From contig JAEUUV010000258.1 in NCBI GenBank assembly GCA_016787285.1, positions 1 through 60,854 on the forward strand: 60,854 nucleotides of DNA. Reading direction: 5' to 3'. The stretch's first letter is position 1, and each line of letters starts with the position of its first letter. Made by a program: the position numbers and the translations under genes. Source of the stretch: Saprospiraceae bacterium. Its GTDB lineage: Bacteria; Bacteroidota; Bacteroidia; Chitinophagales; Saprospiraceae. This document shows, in pieces, positions 8,354 to 16,988 of the stretch. The notes beneath the pieces are model-generated. The model saw only the letters and a list, made by a program, of their open reading frames with translations. It was not told the DNA's origin and made no database searches.

Positions 8354-10825
8354 ATGCAGCGCCCTGATCGTTCCCGAATTGCAGGAATATTTCACAACCT
8401 CGCCGATGCCGCCAAACGCGTGTTCGTCATCACCGGTCGGCGCGTTTCGGCATGGGTGCGCCGCTATCCGAAGACGGCTGCCGGGCTGTTTGCGTTGGGC
8501 ATCTGGTGGCTTTTTTGCCTGCCCGAACCGATTTTCGACGACCCGGTGTCCATCGTGCTGGAAGATAATTCGGGCGACCTGCTCGGCGCCCGCATCGCTG
8601 CCGACGGACAGTGGCGCTTTCCGGCGCAAGACACCCTGCCCGACAAGTACGATGCCTGCGTGGTTGCGTTCGAGGATAAACGCTTCCGTTGGCATCCGGG
8701 GGTTGACCCGATCAGTCTGTTGCGGGCGCTGTGGCTCAATATCCGGCAGGGCCGCGTGGCCAGCGGCGGCAGCACCATCACGATGCAGGTGATCCGGCTC
8801 TCGCGCGGCAACCCGCCGCGCACCATTCCGGAAAAACTGTTGGAAATTTTCATGGCTACCCGCCTCGAACTCACCCGCTCAAAACGCGAAATCCTGTCCA
8901 TGTACGCCGCCAATGCACCTTTTGGAGGAAACGTTGTGGGGCTCGAAGCCGCCTGCTGGCGCTACTACGGCAAACGCCCCGGCTCGCTTTCCTGGGCGGA
9001 AATGGCCACCATGGCGGTGCTGCCCAACAGTCCGGCCCTCATCCACCCGGGTCGCAACCGCAACACACTCCTGCAAAAACGCAACCGCTTGCTGGATCAC
9101 CTCGCTGCCGACGGCCAACTGTCCGAATCGGAGTGCGCGCTCGCGAAAGAGGAACCCCTGCCCGACGCCCCCCTTCCACTTCCCCAATTGGCGCCTCACC
9201 TGCTCGACCGGCTGGCCGCCCGCAATGCCAAAACAAATACGAGCCGTTTCCGCACCACCATCAACCGAAACCTGCAACAACGGATAGCGGCCATTCTGTC
9301 CCGCCGACAGGAACTGTACCGCGGAAACGACATCCACAACCTCGCCGCCGTGGTGCTCGATGTGTCCACCGGGCAGGTGCTCGCCTACCTCGGAAACGTA
9401 CCCGGTGCCGGTGCCGAACACGGCGAACAGGTGGACATCATCGCCGCGCCGCGCAGCACGGGCAGCATTCTCAAGCCGTTTCTGTATGCCATGGCCCTGC
9501 AAAACGGCGACATTCTGCCCGGAAGCCTCCTCTACGATGTGCCCACTGCACTCGGGCGCTACAAACCCGAAAATTATTTTGAAACCTACGACGGCGTGGT
9601 GCCCGCCAAACGCGCCCTCGTGCGCTCGCTCAACGTGCCGTTCGTGCTCCTGCTTCAGCAACACGGGCTGGAAAAATTCCACTTCGAACTCAAAAAACTC
9701 GGCATTTCCACCCTGAAAAAACCGCCCGCGCACTACGGCTTGTCGCTCATCCTCGGCGGCGCGGAAGCCAACCTGCTCGACATCACCAACATCTACGCCT
9801 GCATGGCTCGCCGCCTCGGCGCGTTTTATGAACGCGACGGGCGTTACGGCGCCGCCGACTTTCGGCCTCCGGTGTTTTTCCACTCCAACGATGCGGAAGA
9901 ACCCGCCGAAGCAGAGCAACCCACTTCGGACCCCGGCATACTCGGCGCCGCCGCCATCTGGTTTACGTTTGAAGCCATGCAGCAGGTGGAGCGTCCGCTC
10001 AGCGCCGGCGAGTGGCAGTTGTTTCAGGCAAGCCGGCAAATCGCCTGGAAAACGGGCACCAGTTTCGGCTTCCGCGACGCCTGGGCGGCAGGCGTCACCC
10101 CGCGCTATGCGGTAGGAGTTTGGGTGGGAAATGCCGATGGCGAGGGACGGCCCGGACTCATCGGCGTGGATATTGCCGCCCCCGTGCTGTTCGAAATTTT
10201 TGAACAACTGCCATACGCGGGCGCCTGGTTCGATCCACCCTACGACGATATGGTGCAGGCTGCCGTGTGCCGCCAAAGCGGTTTCCGGGCAAATCAGTAT
10301 TGCGAAGCAGATTCCGTCTGGATTCCCAAAAAAGGCCTGAATGCCCGTGCCTGTCCGTACCACCAGTTGTTGCACCTCGACCCCACCGGCGCCTGGCAGG
10401 TACACAGTGCCTGCGAAGCACCCGATGCCATGCAGCACCGCCCCTGGTTTGTGCTTTCTCCCTTGCAGGAGTACTATTTCGTGCGGAAAAATCCGGCATA
10501 CCTGCCGCCGCCGCCGTTTCGGGCTGATTGTATTGCTGCGCAAACAGCACCTGAACAGACGTCCATGCAACTCATTTACCCCAAAGACCCGACCCGAATT
10601 TATGTGCCGGTGGACCTCGACGGGCGCCTCAGCAGCACCGTGTTTCAGGTGGCGCACCGAAAACCGGGCACCGAAATACACTGGCATCTCGACGGTGCGT
10701 ACCTTGGCAGCACCAAAACCTTTCACAGCATGGCGCTACAGCCGCCTGTCGGCAAACATACGCTCGCACTGGTGGATCAGGACGGCAACCGCGTGGAACA
10801 GGCATTTGAAATTATCGGAAAATAA
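8354..10825 (+). CDS. pbpC: Penicillin-binding protein 1C
   Basis: An 823-residue bifunctional class A penicillin-binding protein of the 1C subfamily. It has one N-terminal membrane helix (about 38-55). The GT51 transglycosylase domain follows (EDKRFRWHPGVD with catalytic Glu near 107; GGSTITMQ; RSKREILSMY). The transpeptidase domain has the SxxK serine in SILK (Ser371), SLN (Ser425) and KTGTS (Lys566). The C-terminal 1C-specific domain starts near 730 (YPKDPTRIYVPVDLDG...). All catalytic motifs are intact. It polymerises and cross-links glycan strands in the periplasm. No alpha-2-macroglobulin gene, its common partner, is adjacent. Its stop is 16 bases before the next gene, a small exported protein. 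Confidence 0.95.
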   Translation: MQRPDRSRIAGIFHNLADAAKRVFVITGRRVSAWVRRYPKTAAGLFALGIWWLFCLPEPIFDDPVSIVLEDNSGDLLGARIAADGQWRFPAQDTLPDKYDACVVAFEDKRFRWHPGVDPISLLRALWLNIRQGRVASGGSTITMQVIRLSRGNPPRTIPEKLLEIFMATRLELTRSKREILSMYAANAPFGGNVVGLEAACWRYYGKRPGSLSWAEMATMAVLPNSPALIHPGRNRNTLLQKRNRLLDHLAADGQLSESECALAKEEPLPDAPLPLPQLAPHLLDRLAARNAKTNTSRFRTTINRNLQQRIAAILSRRQELYRGNDIHNLAAVVLDVSTGQVLAYLGNVPGAGAEHGEQVDIIAAPRSTGSILKPFLYAMALQNGDILPGSLLYDVPTALGRYKPENYFETYDGVVPAKRALVRSLNVPFVLLLQQHGLEKFHFELKKLGISTLKKPPAHYGLSLILGGAEANLLDITNIYACMARRLGAFYERDGRYGAADFRPPVFFHSNDAEEPAEAEQPTSDPGILGAAAIWFTFEAMQQVERPLSAGEWQLFQASRQIAWKTGTSFGFRDAWAAGVTPRYAVGVWVGNADGEGRPGLIGVDIAAPVLFEIFEQLPYAGAWFDPPYDDMVQAAVCRQSGFRANQYCEADSVWIPKKGLNARACPYHQLLHLDPTGAWQVHSACEAPDAMQHRPWFVLSPLQEYYFVRKNPAYLPPPPFRADCIAAQTAPEQTSMQLIYPKDPTRIYVPVDLDGRLSSTVFQVAHRKPGTEIHWHLDGAYLGSTKTFHSMALQPPVGKHTLALVDQDGNRVEQAFEIIGK

Positions 10826-10841
10826 AAACAACTCACACAAC

Positions 10842-11327
10842 ATGAACCTGAAACACACCCTTCTCCTCATGCTGTTCCTGCCCGCCATGTTCAGCGCCGC
10901 CGGCCAAACTGCTGCCGACACCATCGAAGTTCGCAAGGCGTTCGGCACCGTGTTCCGCTACAAAGGCAAGAACCAGACGCCAAAACAACTACTTGACCTG
11001 ATGGCGCCTATTCCGGAAGCGTACAAGGAAATGGAAATTGCCCGGAGCAACAACACAGCGGGCACAATCTTTGGCGCCATTGGCGGCTTTATGGTCGGTT
11101 GGCAACTGGGTTCCGCCATCGGTGGTGGCGACCCGAACTGGAGCCTCGCCGCCGTTGGGGCGGGCGTGATCGTCATCTCGATCCCGTTTTCCACGGCATA
11201 CACCCGGCACGCCAAAAACGCCGTTGCGCTGTATAACGGCAGTCAACGGCACTCGGCTCTGGACGGCCCGGAACTCCACCTTGGCATGACCGGAAACGGC
11301 ATGGGACTGCGTTTGTCCTTTCCTTAA
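10842..11327 (+). CDS. Hypothetical exported/membrane protein
   Basis: A 161-residue protein that I do not recognise. A signal peptide (LLLMLFLPAMFSAAGQ) is followed by a short polar region. Two glycine-rich hydrophobic segments then follow, around residues 72-92 (GTIFGAIGGFMVGWQLGS) and 100-120 (LAAVGAGVIVISIPFS), and the C-terminus is polar and ends in a beta-like MGLRLSF. It starts 16 bases after pbpC and ends 15 bases before the next membrane-protein gene, so the three are probably co-transcribed. A role in the envelope is the most that can be inferred. Confidence 0.75.
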   Translation: MNLKHTLLLMLFLPAMFSAAGQTAADTIEVRKAFGTVFRYKGKNQTPKQLLDLMAPIPEAYKEMEIARSNNTAGTIFGAIGGFMVGWQLGSAIGGGDPNWSLAAVGAGVIVISIPFSTAYTRHAKNAVALYNGSQRHSALDGPELHLGMTGNGMGLRLSFP

Positions 11328-11342
11328 CCTGCTGTAAATATC

Positions 11343-12383
11343 ATGTTCGCAAACATCGCGCTCTTCCTGACCTTCGTTGTTTACATCTCCCTCGTCCAGT
11401 TCAGCAAAATAAAGCCACCGGGCGGCGACTACGGTGTGGGGTACGCCTGGTCGTTTATTTTTCTCGGCCTTGGGCTTTTTATCACCAGCCTTTTGGCGAC
11501 CATAGCCATAGGCGCCGGTGGCGGGTTTTCGTGGGCGCCCGGTCAGGGCATCGGCGGTAAACTGCTCATCGGCGTCGGCTGGGCGGTGTTTTGTGTAGCC
11601 ACGCTGGCCTGTGCCAGTTACCGCATGGGGCTGCCGGATGAATTTCCGTTCTGGTTGCGCTGGATTTTCCAGAGCCGGGGAGTAATCTGGTGGCCGTTGC
11701 TGAGCCTTGTGCCGGCAGTCCTGCTCGCCAATCCAAACCTGGCGTCGGCTGGTTTGTCCGACAAAGTGCAACTGCTTATGAAAGTGGTGTTTTGCCTCAA
11801 CGTAGCCTTTTGCCTGTCGCTCTATTGGGGCTACAAGCAAGTGCAAGCCCGCAATCTCGCCGCCCGCATCGAAGCCGACGACCAGCGCCCGGACTGGGAG
11901 GAGCGGAACCGCGTAGCCTGCATTGCCGACACCACTGCTCGGGAACTCTGGTACGCGGGCCACTCCGCAAAAACCGGCGTGCGGCAAAATGCCTTTGTCA
12001 AAGTCACCTCCGGTTCCGAGTGGCAGGCCGATCTGTTGCGCGTACTCTCGGCGGAAGACGACCACTGGGAACTTTACCCCTTCACCGCCGACCACAGCAT
12101 AGACCTGCCCGCCGGCTTCGAGGAAGCCCTCGAGCAGAGCATCCGCCGGTTGGCCAAACAAATCCGGGAGAAAAATGCCGATCGGAGTTTTCAAAAATCG
12201 CTCGAAACGGACGGCCTGAACATCAGCCGGCTCCCGGAAGTGCTCGACCAGTGGTTTTTCGACGCCCAAACGGACTTTCGCCCGGCCATGCGCGAACTTC
12301 AGGCGGCGATGGCGGAAACCCTGCCGGGAGCGTTGCCCAAAGAGCGTGCGGCGGTGGAGGCGTGGCTGAAGGCGCACCCCTGA
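11343..12383 (+). CDS. Hypothetical membrane protein with long cytosolic C-terminal domain
   Basis: A 346-residue protein of unknown function. Four or five hydrophobic segments occupy residues 1-160 (FANIALFLTFVVYISLV, FIFLGLGLFITSLLA, LLIGVGWAVFCVATLAC, WWPLLSLVPAVLL, VVFCLNVAFCLSLYWG). From about residue 170 the protein is charged and helical (ARIEADDQRPDWEERN; ALEQSIRRLAKQIREK). It follows the small exported protein by 15 bases. The 104 bases after its stop hold no feature that I can identify. No family was recognised. Confidence 0.75.
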   Translation: MFANIALFLTFVVYISLVQFSKIKPPGGDYGVGYAWSFIFLGLGLFITSLLATIAIGAGGGFSWAPGQGIGGKLLIGVGWAVFCVATLACASYRMGLPDEFPFWLRWIFQSRGVIWWPLLSLVPAVLLANPNLASAGLSDKVQLLMKVVFCLNVAFCLSLYWGYKQVQARNLAARIEADDQRPDWEERNRVACIADTTARELWYAGHSAKTGVRQNAFVKVTSGSEWQADLLRVLSAEDDHWELYPFTADHSIDLPAGFEEALEQSIRRLAKQIREKNADRSFQKSLETDGLNISRLPEVLDQWFFDAQTDFRPAMRELQAAMAETLPGALPKERAAVEAWLKAHP

Positions 12384-12486
12384 GGCATGGCTCAGAGCAT
12401 GTTGGGGATTTTCTGCCCGTGGTAAAACCCGGAAAGCAACAAATCGGAATCCATGGAAAACTGCGCTGGAAATGCTTTACAAAAAC

Positions 12487-13383
12487 ATGAAAACAATACT
12501 GGTACAGATACTAATTCTGTTAAACTTCCACAACGCTTTCGGCCAAAAGAAAGCCACTATAATAGATAGTGAAACCCGGGAGTACATACCATATGTAAAC
12601 ATTTGGGTAGAAAACGAAAATATTGGAACAACATCCAACGAGCAAGGAGCCTTTGAATTGAATCTGGAAGGGGCCAAAAACATCGTTTTTTCGGCAATTG
12701 GATTTGAAAACATGAGAATCCATTCGGATTCAATCAAGGATTTTGTTGAGTTAAAGCCGCATCCCGTTCAGTTAAACGAAGTCATTGTCAACTCAGAAAG
12801 AAAGGCACAGGAATTAGTCGTTGGTAAATTTAAAAAATCTAAAATCAATACATTTTTTGGGTGTAGTTCAGCAAATCCTTCGATAGTTGCCAGATATTTT
12901 GAGTACAAAGAGATGTACAGCAGGACACCTTATGTCGCCCGGATAAGATTTTTAACCGATAGTGATGTGAAAGATGCCAAATTCAATATTCGGTTATATG
13001 CAGCCAATGAAAAAGGAGAGCCGAAAGATTACCTTTATGATAAAAATATAGTGGTGGTTGCAAAAAAAGGAAAAAAAATAACAGAGGTAGACCTTTCGGA
13101 ACTGAATATTATATTCCCAAAAAATGGATTCTTTTTAGCATTTGAGTGGCTTATTATTGAGGAAAATAAATTCGAGTATAAATATACGATGGAGGGTTCC
13201 AGAAAAAAGATGCATGGAATTTCATACGAACCATCCTTTGGAATTGAACCTCACACTGTTGATACAAACAATTGGATTTTTATTCGTGGCAAATGGGATA
13301 GCGCAGGGAGGTCTTTACGAACAGTGGGGGATAAATACAAAAACATACATTCTATTGCGGTTGAGTTAACTTTGCGGAACTAA
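12487..13383 (+). CDS. Carboxypeptidase-regulatory-like domain protein
   Basis: A 298-residue secreted protein. After a signal peptide (LVQILILLNFHNAFGQ) comes a CarboxypepD_reg-like beta-sandwich of about 75 residues: ETREYIPYVNIWVENENIGT, FSAIGFENMRI and LNEVIVNSER, the pattern found at the N-terminus of TonB-dependent receptors. Here it is not followed by a receptor barrel but by a 200-residue beta-rich domain of unknown role (DVKDAKFNIRLYAANEKGEP...). It may sit in the periplasm or at the cell surface. The gene is markedly AT-richer than its neighbours, suggesting recent transfer. The start was set at MKTILVQ, five codons inside the longest frame, because it opens the signal peptide. Confidence 0.8.
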   Translation: MKTILVQILILLNFHNAFGQKKATIIDSETREYIPYVNIWVENENIGTTSNEQGAFELNLEGAKNIVFSAIGFENMRIHSDSIKDFVELKPHPVQLNEVIVNSERKAQELVVGKFKKSKINTFFGCSSANPSIVARYFEYKEMYSRTPYVARIRFLTDSDVKDAKFNIRLYAANEKGEPKDYLYDKNIVVVAKKGKKITEVDLSELNIIFPKNGFFLAFEWLIIEENKFEYKYTMEGSRKKMHGISYEPSFGIEPHTVDTNNWIFIRGKWDSAGRSLRTVGDKYKNIHSIAVELTLRN

Positions 13384-13492
13384 AAAGCACATGTGGCCAG
13401 CGGGGGGTGAGGGGGGAGCCGACAAAAAGCAGATTTAACGAAAGCCGGCGTCTACTGAAAGACAAGCGTCAATATCTTTTTTAGTTTTGCGA
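13384..13492 (+). promoter_or_regulatory. Spacer with -7 box TAGTTTTG (13482-13489)
   Basis: The -7 consensus TAnnTTTG ends three bases before the ATG at 13493, so the transcript should begin at or very near the start codon. The spacer also carries TGTGGCCAGCGGG, which recurs after the stop of the propeller lipoprotein gene near 16893. Confidence 0.65.
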
Positions 13493-15694
13493 ATGAAAAT
13501 ATCCGCTGCACTATCCGCGCTCCTGTATCTTTTGCCTTTAATGTCTTTTGCCCAACACCTTTATGATGCCAGGCAATCGGTCATCCTCGAAGCGAGTGTG
13601 CAAGAAAATCCGCCCGCAGTGCGGCTGAACTGGGTACCGGATACCGCCAATGGCGGATATACGATCTGGCGCAAGGCCAAGGAAGATGCCGCTTGGGGAG
13701 ATAGCCTGGTTGTCCTCGGGCCTGGGAGCACTTTCTGGGTTGACACCACCGTAGCTGTCGGTATCGGGTATGAATATCAGGTCATTAAAAGTTTGCCCGC
13801 CTTCCCTTACGGCAATGGCACACCGAATTTTGGGGCCGGATATCTTTATTCCGGTATCAAAGTGCTGCCCACCCATCATCGGGGTGCATGTCTGGTGGTG
13901 GTAGACAGCACGTTTAAATATAGCCTTGCTCCGGAGATAGCCCGGCTGCTCTCTGATATCCAGGCAGATGGATGGAATGCCCGGGCGATTTATGTCAATC
14001 GAAATGATGCCGTCACTTCCGTCAAATCTTACATAAAATCCTGGTCGGAAACCCATCCGGACAAGCAACAGGCGGTGTTCCTGTTAGGGCGTATTCCCGT
14101 ACCGTATTCTGGAGAAATAGCCCCCGATGGCCATCACAACGACCACCGGGGCGCATGGCCCAGCGATGGATATTATGCTGAATTAGAGGGTGTTTGGGCC
14201 GATCAGACGGTCAATATCAATTCCCCCGGCTCGAGACAAGACAATGTTCCGGGCGACGGAAAATTCGACAACAATGTGTTTCCCGCGCCCCTGAAACTGC
14301 AACTTGGACGCGTGGACTTTGCGAATATGAGCAAGTTTCCTGAATCCGAGGAACAGTTGTTGCGCCGTTACCTTGATAAAGACCATGCCTGGCGAACCGG
14401 GAAAATGCCCGTGGTGGAACGAGCCCTGGTGGACAATAATTTTCAAGACATTGAGGGGCTTGGACAGACGGGCTGGAAAAACTTTTCCGCTATGTTCGGT
14501 TATGCCAATGTCAAAGACCTCCCATACCGGCCAACCTTGAGCAACCAATCGTACATGTGGTCTTATGGCTGCGGGGGCGGCGGACCTGAAAGCGCATCGG
14601 ATATTTCCAACACCACCAATTTTACTACGGATTCGCTGCAAACGATATTCACGCTCTTGTTCGGCTCCTACTTTGGAGACTGGGACTATCCCAATAATTT
14701 CATGCGTGCTGCCATTGCTTCAAGAAGTTGCCTGGCAAGCACCTGGGCCAACCGGCCAAATTGGGTGTTTCATCACATGGCGTTGGGTGAGCATATTGGC
14801 TATTCCGCTCAAATGACCATGAGTAATGCCGGCCTTTATACGCCTCGTTTTTGGGGTCTTTACGTCCACAACGCGCTCCTGGGCGACCCAACCCTTCGGA
14901 TGCACGTGCTTTCACCTGTAGAAAACCTGAGCGCCGATGAGGCTGGAATTCATGTGAAATTAACCTGGCAAGACCCGGCCAATGCTTTGGGGTACTTTAT
15001 TTACAAAAAAACAGCGAACGACACGGCCTATTTACTACTCAACCAGGTTCCCGTGACCGATACGGTGTATTTCGACGCTTGCCCCGACTCGGGGTTCATT
15101 TCCTACCTGGTGCGCAGTGTGGAACTGCGAACGAGTGCAAGCGGAACGTACTATAATTTGAGCAATGGCATCCCTGTTTCTGTTTTGAATAACCCGCCTG
15201 ATTGGAACCTTGAACCCGTCGTAACGATGTCCAATGCCGGGCAATCCAATGGATCCGTTTCTGTTTCTCCTCAAAATGGCTGCGCTCCTTATCATTATGT
15301 GTGGAATACGGGTGAAACCACCGCTGATATCCAGGGCCTGGATGCTGGTTTATATTGTGTGACGGTCCAAGATTGCCTGGGGTGTTCTGTATCTTATTGC
15401 GCAACCATTGAAGAAGTCAGCAATCTAAGTGGATTACCATCGCTGATGCATTCCAGGATTTTTCCCAACCCCGTTGGCGAAAAACTAATGCTTGAACTCC
15501 ATTTTGATCACCCACAAGATCTTCAATTGGAAATACTGGATGCCCGGGGCAGAAGTATGGGCCGCCGGAAGTGCAGTGGCCAGAACATCCATTTGGAGTG
15601 GGATGTGTCATTCCTGGCAGCAGGGTATTATTGGCTGCGCATTGAAGGCGCGAATTCAGTGGTAACGTACCCTTTTGCAAAAACAAGCAGATAA
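13493..15694 (+). CDS. T9SS-sorted protein with gingipain (C25)-like fold, likely non-catalytic
   Basis: A 733-residue secreted protein. It has a signal peptide (ISAALSALLYLLPLMSFAQ), a fibronectin-like N-terminal region, then a region of about 350 residues resembling the C25 caspase-like fold (CLVVVDSTFKYSLAPEIARL; YVNRNDAV; VFLLGRIPVPY; ending LLGDPTLRMHV). A second fibronectin-like module, a SprB-type repeat (CAPYHYVWNTGETTADI) and a C-terminal T9SS type A sorting domain (IFPNPVGEKLMLEL...) follow. Where C25 peptidases carry the catalytic His in a GHG motif, this protein reads YGCGGGG (Cys360), and no clear catalytic Cys motif follows, so peptidase activity is doubtful. It should be exported by the T9SS and anchored or released at the surface. 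The fold assignment is by pattern. Confidence 0.75.
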   Translation: MKISAALSALLYLLPLMSFAQHLYDARQSVILEASVQENPPAVRLNWVPDTANGGYTIWRKAKEDAAWGDSLVVLGPGSTFWVDTTVAVGIGYEYQVIKSLPAFPYGNGTPNFGAGYLYSGIKVLPTHHRGACLVVVDSTFKYSLAPEIARLLSDIQADGWNARAIYVNRNDAVTSVKSYIKSWSETHPDKQQAVFLLGRIPVPYSGEIAPDGHHNDHRGAWPSDGYYAELEGVWADQTVNINSPGSRQDNVPGDGKFDNNVFPAPLKLQLGRVDFANMSKFPESEEQLLRRYLDKDHAWRTGKMPVVERALVDNNFQDIEGLGQTGWKNFSAMFGYANVKDLPYRPTLSNQSYMWSYGCGGGGPESASDISNTTNFTTDSLQTIFTLLFGSYFGDWDYPNNFMRAAIASRSCLASTWANRPNWVFHHMALGEHIGYSAQMTMSNAGLYTPRFWGLYVHNALLGDPTLRMHVLSPVENLSADEAGIHVKLTWQDPANALGYFIYKKTANDTAYLLLNQVPVTDTVYFDACPDSGFISYLVRSVELRTSASGTYYNLSNGIPVSVLNNPPDWNLEPVVTMSNAGQSNGSVSVSPQNGCAPYHYVWNTGETTADIQGLDAGLYCVTVQDCLGCSVSYCATIEEVSNLSGLPSLMHSRIFPNPVGEKLMLELHFDHPQDLQLEILDARGRSMGRRKCSGQNIHLEWDVSFLAAGYYWLRIEGANSVVTYPFAKTSR

Positions 15695-15806
15695 AGGAGA
15701 ATCTTGTCCCCGCTCGCGCGAGGATGCCACAAATCCCGCGCCCTGCCACACCCAACCAATCAAAGCAGAGAACATTTCTCACCGGTAAAACAAATCCTGT
15801 CCACCT

Positions 15807-16883
15807 ATGCAACTCTTACTTTTCCTCCTCAGTACCATGACTGTGCTGTCTTCTTGCGGGAGGCAAAACATTTCTCCGGAAGCCAACCATGTCATGAACG
15901 GCCCGCTTTCGGCTATTGCCGTGGGGGATACCGTAAACGGAACAGGAAACAATATCATGACTGTCTATCAGGACAAAAAAAATAATTATTGGTTCGGAAG
16001 TTGGCAAGATGGATTGTACAAGTACGATGGGAAAACAATCCTTCATTTTACTACGAAAAATGGCTTGCCGCACCACAGAGTGGAAGATATTCAGGAAGAC
16101 CAGTGGGGAAATTTATACTTCAACACAAGCGAGGGATTATGTACATTCGACGGACAAAATTTCAGGACATTGCACGCGAAAGAGAGTGCCGAATGGAAAC
16201 TGGAGCCGGGCGATTTATGGTTCAAATCCTTGCAATTTGAAGGCAGTGTCTATCGGTATGACGGGAAAGAATTACACCGGTTGCAGCTCCCTGAGTCCCA
16301 ACTTGGCAAAGACTGGATTTCAAAACACCCGGCCTCTGCCAATTCTTACGGGGTATATACCATTTATAAAGACAGTAAAGGAAATATTTGGTTTGGAACT
16401 GCCGCGCTGGGTGCATGCCGTTACAATGGACAATCATTTGACTGGATTTCCGAGGAAGATGTTACGGAACTGCATGATGGTCCATCGAATGGCGTTCGCT
16501 CAATTATAGAAGACAAGGACGGCCGTTTCTGGTTCAATTCCGCATATCGCTACGAAGTTTACGGCAAAAGCAAGGTAAATAAACAAACGTTTTACAACAG
16601 AGAAAAAAGCATCGGCAACCTGGATGGAAGTCCGGACAGCGATTTCTGGGAGTATTTGTCCATCGCCAGAGATAACAACAACGAATTATGGATAGCCACC
16701 TACAGGAATGGCGTTTGGCGATACGATGGAAAAAGAACCACGTATTACCCTGTGCGGGCCGATGGAAAAGACATTACGCTGTTCTATATATACAAAGACA
16801 ACAAGGGCGGCTTATGGCTTGGCACACACGAGAACGGGGCATATACGTTTAATGGAAGGTCTTTTGAGCGATTCAAACCATGA
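15807..16883 (+). CDS. Two-component-regulator-propeller lipoprotein
   Basis: A 358-residue lipoprotein (lipobox LSSC, Cys17) made of about six repeats of the Reg_prop beta-propeller type. Examples are DKKNNYWFGSWQDGLYKYDG, DSKGNIWFGTAALGACRYNG, DNNNELWIATYRNGVWRYDG and DNKGGLWLGTHENGAYTFNG. In hybrid two-component systems such propellers form the periplasmic sensor; here no transmembrane helix, kinase or Y_Y_Y domain follows, so it is a stand-alone propeller. It may bind glycans or a partner protein. It lies 112 bases after the C25-like gene, which has no homologue in its own pathway nearby. Function beyond the fold is unknown. Confidence 0.82.
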   Translation: MQLLLFLLSTMTVLSSCGRQNISPEANHVMNGPLSAIAVGDTVNGTGNNIMTVYQDKKNNYWFGSWQDGLYKYDGKTILHFTTKNGLPHHRVEDIQEDQWGNLYFNTSEGLCTFDGQNFRTLHAKESAEWKLEPGDLWFKSLQFEGSVYRYDGKELHRLQLPESQLGKDWISKHPASANSYGVYTIYKDSKGNIWFGTAALGACRYNGQSFDWISEEDVTELHDGPSNGVRSIIEDKDGRFWFNSAYRYEVYGKSKVNKQTFYNREKSIGNLDGSPDSDFWEYLSIARDNNNELWIATYRNGVWRYDGKRTTYYPVRADGKDITLFYIYKDNKGGLWLGTHENGAYTFNGRSFERFKP

Positions 16884-16976
16884 TACACTTGTGGCCAGCG
16901 GGAGGTGTTTCATAAATTGTGAGCGGCTCCTGTCAAAATCACACTTACGAGGCACCCACGTCTAATGCCCCAAAAC

Positions 16977-16984
16977 TACCTTTG
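16977..16984 (+). promoter_or_regulatory. -7 box TACCTTTG of the haloperoxidase-like gene
   Basis: The TAnnTTTG match ends four bases before the ATG at 16989, implying a nearly leaderless mRNA. It lies inside the alternative N-terminal extension from 16965, which argues against that earlier start. Confidence 0.65.
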
Positions 16985-16988
16985 CGGC

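Noticed and set aside
8879-10726. 615-codon minus-strand frame
   Set aside because: It mirrors pbpC, which has all catalytic motifs; the antisense product has no recognisable pattern.
16965-16988. Earlier ATG of the haloperoxidase-like gene
   Set aside because: It lies upstream of the -7 box TACCTTTG, and the next ATG opens the signal peptide.
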